Position numbers and translations under genes: made by a program | Shown here: positions 1 to 4,511 of the stretch, one piece after another | Numbering within the stretch: the stretch's first letter is position 1 | Layout of the letters: the number at the start of each line of letters is the position of its first letter | From: an uncultured Collinsella sp. | GTDB taxonomy: Bacteria > Actinomycetota > Coriobacteriia > Coriobacteriales > Coriobacteriaceae | Assembly: GCA_902489855.1 (NCBI GenBank) | Contig: CABUBS010000145.1 | Coordinates: forward strand, 1-5,088 | Direction of reading: 5' to 3' | Length of the DNA: 5,088 nucleotides | Notes under the pieces: model-generated | Told to the model about the DNA's origin: nothing | The model's database searches: none | The model's input: only the letters and a program-made list of their open reading frames with translations

Positions 1-2587
1 AACCGGCATACTCGACCTTGAGCTCGTTGAAGGCGAACTCCAGGTAACGCGGGGCAAAGGGGGCAAGCGCCTCGGACTCGTAGGCTAGCACGCCCTCCAA
101 CTGCGGCAAGATCTCGGCAACCTGGCGCTCCTCCACCGCAGAGAGCGGCACCAGCGGGCCCTCCGTGCCTCGCTTGCCGGCGTGCTCGGCCAACGTCTCG
201 TCAAAGACCTCGTGCAGCAGCTCCTGTGCGCGCGGCAGATTCTCGGGCGTCACGCGCTCCATGCCCTCTTGGGGCAGACGGGCATGCAGATGCTCCAGCA
301 CGTCGTGGACAAAGTTGCCCTTTTCCATGTTGCCAAAGCCCGCGTCGATAGACTGGGGCTTAACGCGATACGACACGAACCAGCACAGTGGGCAGGTAGA
401 ATAGGCCTCGATTTGCGAGGCGGACGTTAAACGCGGCACGAGCGGCGCATCCTCGCCCTCACCATCGCGGCGGCGCAAAACCAGATACGGCACGGCCTCG
501 GCGCTCAGATGCTGAGGGGCTTCGCATGCGACCCGCTTGCGCTCGAGCCCTTCGCCGGCGGCGGGGTCGAAGTCCCTCACGATATCGCCCTCGCCCACGC
601 ACGTCGCCTTGGCGGCGCCGGCGGCCTTGTCGGCGTCAGCGGCCTTGGCGTGCGCGCGCAACTCGGTCCACACGGCAGCCGGATAGCACTCGCGCGCCTG
701 ACGGTCGTGGGTCACGCGGGCAAGCACAACGGAGCCGCGCGCAGCCTGCATCGCACGCCCAAAGCGCACGCGCAGCAGGGCGGCGGGCTCAAGCGTCACG
801 CCGCCGCGATCCAGCTCTTCCGTCAACGTGGCCAACGGGCCCTCCTCATGCGAGAGCGGATAGCTGTCCAAGTCGACATCGGCAAACAACACCGCATCGT
901 AGCTGTTGGGACGCAGCGCTGCCGCATCGGCAAGAGACACAAAGCGCACCTGGGCACGCGGGGTGCGATCGACCTCGTAGGTCTCGTAATCGTAAGCGGC
1001 GCTGCGCTTATCCACCTTAGTGCGGACGCCGTCGAGCACGGGCACGGTAGCCGCCTGCGACACGTCGAGCGCGCGGGCGTCGTTCATAAGGATGTCGATG
1101 GCATGGCGCAGCAGGGCAGTCTCGGCCTGGCGACGGGCCTGGCCGTCGAGACCGCCAAACGCGCGATCGGGCAGCGGCTCGGCAACGGCAAGCATGGCCT
1201 TGAGCGCCGTCACGGGCTTGTCACGCCACAGCGCTTGGAACACGTCCGAGACCACGCACGGCACGTTCTTAAACCAGTTCTGGTCGCTGGCCGCCTTACG
1301 CGCACCCCTCACCTGGCCCTGCACGCTCTGCAGCAGACTCTTGACGCCCGCAGTGGTCTTGCTGCGCGACAGGCGCATGTTCTTATCGAAGGTTCGCGCG
1401 CTGGCGGCGTCGGCGCCCGAAAGTGGGCTATAAATCCAGTCGGTAAGCTCCGGGGCGGGCCACCACTCGGTCTTGGAGGCGGTGCCCTCGTCAGCAGCCT
1501 TCATGCGCTCGATCAGGTTGGCAAGCGCCGTGAACTGCCTGCCCGCGATGGATTGGGAAAACGCCGTGAACTCGGTTGTCTCGGCCGCGATGTGGCGCGC
1601 CGCCAAACGAGCGGCAAGCTCGCCGAACAACTGGGGTGCCCGGGCGGACACCACGAGCACGCGCGCAGGATCGGCCGGTGCCGCAGCGCCGTCGCGCGGT
1701 GCGGCACCCTCGCGCGCCTTTACCAACTTATCAATAGCATTCGCATAGGCATAGGCGCGGGCATGGGGACCGGCAACCTCTATAAAGGCAGGCTGAGCGG
1801 CGGGCTTAGAGGAGGTCTTAGACGCGGCAGCGTCCTCCCCCAGCGGCGCAATCTCAAACAGCACGCCGCGGGCATCAAAGGCCGCAGCAAGTTCCTCGCG
1901 CATTGCCGCCTGCTCGCGGGCGAGCAGCACGACGACCTCTCCCCCGCCATTCGCCACGGCAGACAGCAGCTCGAGCAGGCCATGCGCAAACGACGTGACG
2001 CCGCGCACGAACACCGCGCGGGCGCAGGCGGGCAGATTGTCGGCCAAGGCGCCGGCCATCATGTCGGCCGCCTCGCAGGGCTCGACCAGATCTCGGCGGT
2101 CCAAGCCGCTCGCGTAGGCGTGCAAAAGCTCGAACACGCGGGCCTCGGCATCGCTTTTGGGCTCGGGCTGGCAGGCGTTGCCACAGTGGCGTTCGGCACC
2201 TGTCCCCGCCACGCCCGGAAGCACATCGCGAGCCATGCGTGCGAGCATGCGCACCGTGCCCTGGCTACGAGAAAGCGGCTGCAGGTCGGCATCGTCGCGA
2301 CGGGCAACCATATCCGAAAACAGCATCTGGCGCTGCAGGTTGTCGACGAAGCTGCGGCCGTCGCCCATCAGCTCCCACAGCGAACGGAGCCACGATGAGG
2401 GGGTCTTGCAGTCAACGCCCAGTGAAGCGCCGGCCACCGCCGCATCGTGACGGCACAGGTCGAGCTCGGCAAACGTAGGCACCAGCAATACGGCACGTCC
2501 ATGGCGGGCAACAAGGTCGCTCAGCAGCGCCGCCTCGGCATCGCTCAGGTCCGCGCCGGCATTGGTGGTATAGATTCGAACAGGCAT
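1..2587 (-). CDS. AddB-like PD-(D/E)XK nuclease / helicase-fold subunit, 3' part cut by window edge
   Basis: This is an uninterrupted minus-strand frame of 862 codons from ATG at 2587, still open at base 1. GGAGG lies 3 nt upstream (2595-2591), unusually close but convincing. I read it as the AddB-type subunit of an AddAB-like helicase-nuclease for double-strand-break end processing in the cytoplasm. The N-terminus has a hydrophobic strand (about 31-38, RAVLLVPTF). A helicase-like segment follows near 305-365. DAVLFADVDLDSYPL (564-578) matches the 'vvGlneGvFP' motif of UvrD/AddB proteins. At 722-735, SASQIEAYSTCPLC carries the Q-x3-Y and first cysteine (Cys732) of the AddB nuclease/Fe-S domain, and GNFVHDVLEHLH (757-768) has the conserved His761. 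The catalytic D/E-x-K and distal cysteines would lie beyond the edge. AddB proteins are usually about 1,100-1,200 residues, so roughly a quarter is missing. Ala/Lys-rich linkers sit at 251-267 and 647-661. There is no Walker A motif at the N-terminus. A RecB-like exonuclease of another subfamily is the alternative. Confidence 0.85.
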   Translation of the reverse strand, partial: MPVRIYTTNAGADLSDAEAALLSDLVARHGRAVLLVPTFAELDLCRHDAAVAGASLGVDCKTPSSWLRSLWELMGDGRSFVDNLQRQMLFSDMVARRDDADLQPLSRSQGTVRMLARMARDVLPGVAGTGAERHCGNACQPEPKSDAEARVFELLHAYASGLDRRDLVEPCEAADMMAGALADNLPACARAVFVRGVTSFAHGLLELLSAVANGGGEVVVLLAREQAAMREELAAAFDARGVLFEIAPLGEDAAASKTSSKPAAQPAFIEVAGPHARAYAYANAIDKLVKAREGAAPRDGAAAPADPARVLVVSARAPQLFGELAARLAARHIAAETTEFTAFSQSIAGRQFTALANLIERMKAADEGTASKTEWWPAPELTDWIYSPLSGADAASARTFDKNMRLSRSKTTAGVKSLLQSVQGQVRGARKAASDQNWFKNVPCVVSDVFQALWRDKPVTALKAMLAVAEPLPDRAFGGLDGQARRQAETALLRHAIDILMNDARALDVSQAATVPVLDGVRTKVDKRSAAYDYETYEVDRTPRAQVRFVSLADAAALRPNSYDAVLFADVDLDSYPLSHEEGPLATLTEELDRGGVTLEPAALLRVRFGRAMQAARGSVVLARVTHDRQARECYPAAVWTELRAHAKAADADKAAGAAKATCVGEGDIVRDFDPAAGEGLERKRVACEAPQHLSAEAVPYLVLRRRDGEGEDAPLVPRLTSASQIEAYSTCPLCWFVSYRVKPQSIDAGFGNMEKGNFVHDVLEHLHARLPQEGMERVTPENLPRAQELLHEVFDETLAEHAGKRGTEGPLVPLSAVEERQVAEILPQLEGVLAYESEALAPFAPRYLEFAFNELKVEYAG

Positions 2588-2669
2588 GGTCCTCCACTCA
2601 AACTGTTCGCAATAATCAATGTATCCATCCTACCCGCCCACGCGGACAACATGGCCCCACACCAACATC

Positions 2670-2711
2670 TTTTGGTGCATCGGGGACAGACCTGACCCCT
2701 TTGCACCAAAA
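2670..2711. repeat. 42-bp REP-like palindrome between yerC-like gene and AddB-like gene
   Basis: TTTTGGTGCA (2670-2679) is matched by its exact reverse complement TGCACCAAAA (2702-2711). The interior is also symmetric: GGGG-A-CAG-AC-CTG-A-CCCC at 2682-2699. The result is a near-perfect cruciform or hairpin. A further CACCAA copy lies at 2660-2665, and GTGCAA at 2737-2742 can pair with TTGCAC at 2701-2706, so the middle box has two possible partners. The form suggests a dispersed REP/MITE-type intergenic repeat, but copy number cannot be judged from one window. Confidence 0.6.
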
Positions 2712-2734
2712 AAACCGCCCCCGAAGGGACGGTT
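2708..2734 (-). terminator. Rho-independent terminator of the yerC-like gene
   Basis: On the minus strand, AACCGTCCC (2734-2726) pairs with GGGGCGGTT (2721-2713) around a TTCG loop closed by C-G, the classic stable UUCG tetraloop. The stem is 9 bp with one T-G wobble. It is followed by a run of T to 2708, seven T in all with the last two stem bases. It lies 27 nt beyond the stop codon of the yerC-like gene and should separate its transcript from the AddB-like gene downstream. Confidence 0.85.
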
Positions 2735-2760
2735 CTGTGCAATTCGTTTTTGCCGTTGGC

Positions 2761-3060
2761 CTACTCGCCATCCTCCAGCTTGATGAGGATCTTGCGATAG
2801 CCACCGTACTCGCCGTTGAGCGCCTTGGACACGCGGCTCACCGTGGTGGACGAAGCACCGGTGCGGGCCTGAACCTCAACATAGGGCTCGCCCTCATCCA
2901 GATAACGCGCGACCTGCAGGCGCTGCGAAAGATCGCAGATCTCGCGCGGCGTGCAGATATCGGTCAAAAACGCTTGAATATCCTTCTCGTCGTCCAAAAG
3001 ACTAAATGCGTGGACCAGCTGCTTGACATCAGGCTTGTCAAACATGTTCTCGATATTCAT
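2761..3060 (-). CDS. YerC/YecD-family TrpR-like transcriptional regulator
   Basis: This is a 99-residue protein, the usual size for the YerC/YecD branch of the TrpR superfamily. It is all-helical, with a DNA-binding helix-turn-helix at about 59-80 (YVEVQARTGASSTTVSRVSKAL) that corresponds to the TrpR reading head. ICTPREICDLSQRLQVARYL (35-54) is the family's dimer-core signature. The start ATG at 3060 is preceded only by a weak GGTGAT a few bases upstream, but MNIENMF fits family N-termini. Some family members in Gram-positive bacteria have been proposed to repress histidine biosynthesis (HisR). No ligand or target can be read here, since neither neighbour is an amino-acid pathway gene. The gene appears monocistronic, with its own promoter region upstream and a strong terminator downstream. 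A 21-bp dyad upstream (3162-3182) could be its own operator. Family assignment is firm; the regulated pathway is unknown. Confidence 0.94.
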   Translation of the reverse strand: MNIENMFDKPDVKQLVHAFSLLDDEKDIQAFLTDICTPREICDLSQRLQVARYLDEGEPYVEVQARTGASSTTVSRVSKALNGEYGGYRKILIKLEDGE

Positions 3061-3161
3061 CGATCACCGCCAAACCCGCCAAAAGGCATCGAAGTTGATA
3101 CTGACATCGGGCATCGTTCGCCCGTTCTATGCAATAAAACAATGCATGGGGCATTTGCCCG

Positions 3162-3182
3162 TAGCAGTGTAGCACACCACTA
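3162..3182. promoter_or_regulatory. 21-bp dyad, candidate operator of the yerC-like gene
   Basis: The sequence reads TAG-CA-GTGT-AGC-ACAC-CA-CTA, centred on 3172. Seven of ten symmetric positions pair: TAG/CTA outer arms and GTGT/ACAC inner arms. It overlaps the start region or -10 of either candidate promoter for the yerC-like gene, and its size is similar to TrpR operators. Binding by the YerC-like protein is inferred from position only. Confidence 0.45.
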
Positions 3183-3209
3183 AACTAAAGCGATAAGACT
3201 CTCTGTCAG
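3182..3209 (-). promoter_or_regulatory. Possible promoter of the yerC-like gene
   Basis: On the minus strand, CTGACA (3209-3204, 5 of 6 to TTGACA) is followed after 16 nt by TAGTTT (3187-3182, a poor -10). An alternative -10, TACACT (3171-3166), has no good -35. Transcription from either would give a leader of about 100-115 nt. That leader would contain a 5-bp-stem hairpin (CGGGC/GCCCG on the plus strand, 3108-3112 with 3120-3124). Confidence 0.3.
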
Positions 3210-3331
3210 CGGCGCGTTTTTCAGGACGAACGCCGTTTTGAAATCGAATGCGCACGTAAGCTCCACGAATATTTGCGACAATGGGCGTCCAAACAAAGCG
3301 ACACACTGTCTGCGCAGAAAGGGATCACACC

Positions 3332-3697
3332 ATGCGCTTTATGCTTAACTGGCTCTTCACCTCGATCGCCATTGCGATCGCCACGTTTCTCGTCCCCGGC
3401 ATCCAGCCCTTCGGTTTTGCCGAAGCCTGGGTCTGTTTTGCCTTTGTGGGGCTGTTCCTGAACATCGTCGACTCGCTCGTAAAGCCGTTCCTCACCGTCA
3501 TTTCGCTGCCGCTCACCATTATTACGCTGGGCATTTTCCAGCTTGTGGTCAACAGCTTTATGCTCGAGCTCGCCAGCTACCTGTCGGTTAATCTCCTAGG
3601 CGCCGGCATTTCTATCGCCAGCTTTGGCTCGGCCTTTATGGGCAGTATCCTGGTATCCATCATGCGCAGCATCCTCGACGGCGTCGCCAACGATTAA
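3332..3697 (+). CDS. Small integral membrane protein, 'phage holin family' (PF04020/YvlD type)
   Basis: This is a 121-residue, strongly hydrophobic protein with about four membrane helices, near residues 4-22, 29-48, 53-80 and 92-116. Its hallmark is FLTVISLPLTIITLGIFQLVVNSFML (53-78), especially the LPLTxxTLGxFxLVxN pattern. VPGI near 21-24 and the N-x3-SLVKP loop (44-52) also fit. The length is normal for the family. Despite the family name, most members are chromosomal inner-membrane proteins of unknown role. Nothing nearby is phage-like, so I do not infer lysis. I chose ATG 3332 because AGAAAGGGA sits 7 nt upstream and MRFMLNWL matches family N-termini. An in-frame ATG at 3281 would add 17 polar residues and has no ribosome site. 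The gene stands alone: divergent from the yerC-like gene, convergent with the Rrf2 gene, and followed by a hairpin terminator. I found no clear promoter in 3183-3331. Confidence 0.92.
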   Translation: MRFMLNWLFTSIAIAIATFLVPGIQPFGFAEAWVCFAFVGLFLNIVDSLVKPFLTVISLPLTIITLGIFQLVVNSFMLELASYLSVNLLGAGISIASFGSAFMGSILVSIMRSILDGVAND

Positions 3698-3735
3698 AAC
3701 AATCCGTCGTCAGGAGTCACAGAAACACAAAGCAG

Positions 3736-3769
3736 AGGCCGCCCATCGCAAAAATGAGCGGCCTTCTTT
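3736..3769 (+). terminator. Terminator of the membrane-protein gene
   Basis: AGGCCGC (3736-3742) pairs perfectly with GCGGCCT (3758-3764). CAT/ATG inside the loop (3744-3746 with 3754-3756) can extend the hairpin. TTCTTT follows (3764-3769), a short, broken T-run. It lies 38 nt after the stop codon, between two convergent genes. In the opposite direction the stem is followed by TCTGCTTTG, so it may also help stop the Rrf2 transcript. Confidence 0.65.
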
Positions 3770-3780
3770 GTCCAGTCTCA

Positions 3781-3816
3781 GAGGGTCAGAAATTCTTCCA
3801 TTTCCACCCTGTCCCC
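3781..3816. repeat. Intergenic element with GGGGACAG/CTGACCC ends
   Basis: Read on the minus strand, this stretch begins GGGGACAGGG and ends TTTCTGACCCTC. The ends are the same as those of the palindrome core at 2682-2699 (GGGGACAG...CTGACCCC), but they enclose 20 bp instead of 2. The interior has a short inverted pair, GAAAT/ATTTC (3788-3792 and 3800-3804). It may be a longer member of the same dispersed repeat family. This rests only on the shared ends. Confidence 0.4.
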
Positions 3817-3831
3817 ACGCGGCAGGTGGGG
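3813..3831 (-). terminator. Hairpin directly after the Rrf2 gene stop codon
   Basis: CCCCAC (3813-3818) pairs with GTGGGG (3826-3831) around a 7-nt loop and abuts the TAG stop of the Rrf2 gene. No T-run follows on the minus strand, so it is at best a weak terminator or 3'-end stabiliser. The convergent hairpin at 3736-3764 may do the actual stopping. Confidence 0.3.
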
Positions 3832-4260
3832 CTAGATCACGTAGTCGTAGCCCTCGTTGTGAGTGACAAGTTGGTCAAGCGTCACGCCGTCGAGGTAGTC
3901 GTTGATGAGCTTGTCCAGGTTCTTCCACACATCGAGCGTGGGGCACTCATCGGAGCGCGAACAGCCCTTGCAGTCACCGTCCAGGCAGGCAACCGGTGCC
4001 AGGCTGCCCTCGGTCAGACGCAGGATCTCGCCCACCGTATACTGCTCGGGCGGGCGCGTGAGCACGTAGCCGCCGCCCTTGCCGCGCATGCCCGATAGCA
4101 TATTGGCGCGCACGAGCGTCGCCAAGATGTTCTCGAGATATTTCTCGGAAATCCCCTGTCGCGCCGCGATCTCTTTGAGCGGGATGCGACCGGCCGCCTG
4201 GTGCTCGGCCAGGTCGACCATAACGCGCAGGGCATATCTGCCCTTAGTAGAAACCAACAT
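3832..4260 (-). CDS. Rrf2-family (IscR/CymR-like) transcriptional regulator with four clustered cysteines
   Basis: The protein has 142 residues, typical for Rrf2. MLVSTKGRYALRVMVDLA (1-18) is the canonical family start. The winged helix follows: IPLKEIAARQGISEKYLENIL (27-47), then the wing around GKGGGYVLTRP (60-70). The effector region has Cys92, Cys97, Cys100 and Cys106 (C-x4-C-x2-C-x5-C), then PTLDVWKNL, the position where IscR and NsrR bind a [2Fe-2S] or [4Fe-4S] cluster. Cluster binding is therefore plausible. Spacing differs from E. coli IscR (C-x5-C-x5-C). The ATG at 4260 is preceded by AAAGG at a long spacing (11 nt from AGG). An in-frame TTG at 4296 has no ribosome site and adds non-family residues. 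The gene diverges from cysK. No isc or suf gene is visible, so a CymR-like role in cysteine metabolism is the better guess from context, although B. subtilis CymR needs no Fe-S cluster. Family firm; target inferred. Confidence 0.94.
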   Translation of the reverse strand: MLVSTKGRYALRVMVDLAEHQAAGRIPLKEIAARQGISEKYLENILATLVRANMLSGMRGKGGGYVLTRPPEQYTVGEILRLTEGSLAPVACLDGDCKGCSRSDECPTLDVWKNLDKLINDYLDGVTLDQLVTHNEGYDYVI

Positions 4261-4295
4261 GTATAGTGCTGCCTTTCGGTCTTTTGTTCGAAGCA

Positions 4296-4323
4296 ATTCT
4301 AGCCGATAAATTGGTTTTGAAAA
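4296..4323 (-). promoter_or_regulatory. Promoter of the Rrf2 gene
   Basis: On the minus strand, TTTTCA (4323-4318, 4 of 6 to TTGACA), a 16-nt spacer and TAGAAT (4301-4296, 5 of 6 to TATAAT) form a good vegetative promoter. The predicted leader is about 30 nt to the ATG at 4260. Confidence 0.55.
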
Positions 4324-4371
4324 CTCCCGTTCCGGTCTGGGCGTTAATCAACTCGCAATAAATATCTTTTT

Positions 4372-4406
4372 CCTATTGCATTAGTAGGCTTTACTGTCTA
4401 CTATGC
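4372..4406. promoter_or_regulatory. Overlapping inverted repeats on the cysK promoter, candidate Rrf2 operator
   Basis: TAGTAG (4382-4387) and CTACTA (4398-4403) are exact inverted arms 10 nt apart. With one bulged T (4381) the arms extend to GCA(T)TAGTAG / CTACTATGC, nine pairs, spanning 4378-4406. A second dyad, CCTA (4372-4375) with TAGG (4385-4388), overlaps the left arm and the -35. Rrf2 proteins bind dyads of roughly this size, and the gene for one lies divergently next door. Binding is inferred. Confidence 0.5.
4376..4404 (+). promoter_or_regulatory. Promoter of cysK (upstream candidate)
   Basis: TTGCAT (4376-4381) and TACTAT (4399-4404) are separated by exactly 17 nt. Transcription would begin near 4411 and give a leader of about 100 nt. 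The spacer is almost filled by an inverted repeat (see 4372-4406), which makes this a regulated promoter on inspection. Confidence 0.5.
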
Positions 4407-4439
4407 TTTTCAACAGCCAAACGAACAACCTATAAGGTT
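4407..4439 (+). promoter_or_regulatory. Second possible cysK promoter with AACCTATAAGGTT palindrome
   Basis: TTTTCA (4407-4412), an 18-nt spacer and TATAAG (4431-4436, 5 of 6) could form a downstream promoter with a leader of about 70 nt. The -10 lies inside a perfect 13-bp palindrome, AACCT-ATA-AGGTT (4427-4439). If transcription starts upstream instead, the palindrome becomes a small RNA hairpin. Confidence 0.3.
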
Positions 4440-4441
4440 TG

Positions 4442-4492
4442 TGGGTTAGACTGTTAAGAACGCCGGCAAACGGCCCGACAACCAGCAACCCA
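4442..4492 (+). promoter_or_regulatory. Long structured element in the cysK 5' leader
   Basis: Three stacked stems can be drawn. The outer stem is TGGGTT/AACCCA (4442-4447 with 4487-4492). The middle stem is CTGTT with AACcAG (4451-4455 with 4480-4485, one bulged C). The apical stem is GCCG/CGGC (4462-4465 with 4471-4474) around GCAAA. The element ends 8 nt before the GGAGG of cysK (4501-4505), leaving the ribosome site free in this fold. It matches no riboswitch class that I can assign. Confidence 0.4.
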
Positions 4493-4511
4493 AACACATT
4501 GGAGGTTCACC

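Noticed and set aside
509..2398. A 629-codon plus-strand open frame antisense to the AddB-like gene
   Set aside because: Its translation is His/Arg/Gly-rich low-complexity protein with no recognisable domain. It lies wholly opposite a gene with clear motifs, which is the usual artefact of high-GC coding DNA.
3210..3239. Hairpin-plus-TTTT (GCGTT/AACGC at 3214-3233, then CGTTTT) looking like a plus-strand terminator
   Set aside because: No plus-strand gene lies upstream of it, the stem is only 5-6 bp and the T-run is 4. It sits between divergent genes and is probably incidental.
3332..3697. Prophage holin or lysis cassette
   Set aside because: The family name is misleading. No endolysin, portal, tail or integrase gene is present, and the protein matches the widespread chromosomal PF04020-type membrane family.
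4403..4435. Short upstream frame (MLFNSQTNNL, then TAA) in the cysK leader as a cysteine attenuator peptide
   Set aside because: It contains no cysteine codons, has no Shine-Dalgarno, and begins inside the -10 of the better promoter, so it is probably not transcribed.
4472..4490. String GGCCCGACAACCAGCAACC resembling the SAM-I riboswitch core (GGCCC...GCAACC)
   Set aside because: Only about 20 nt separate it from the ribosome site, so there is no room for P4 or the closing P1 strand. The core lacks the usual GAUGAAACC spacing. The string is better explained as part of the local hairpin.
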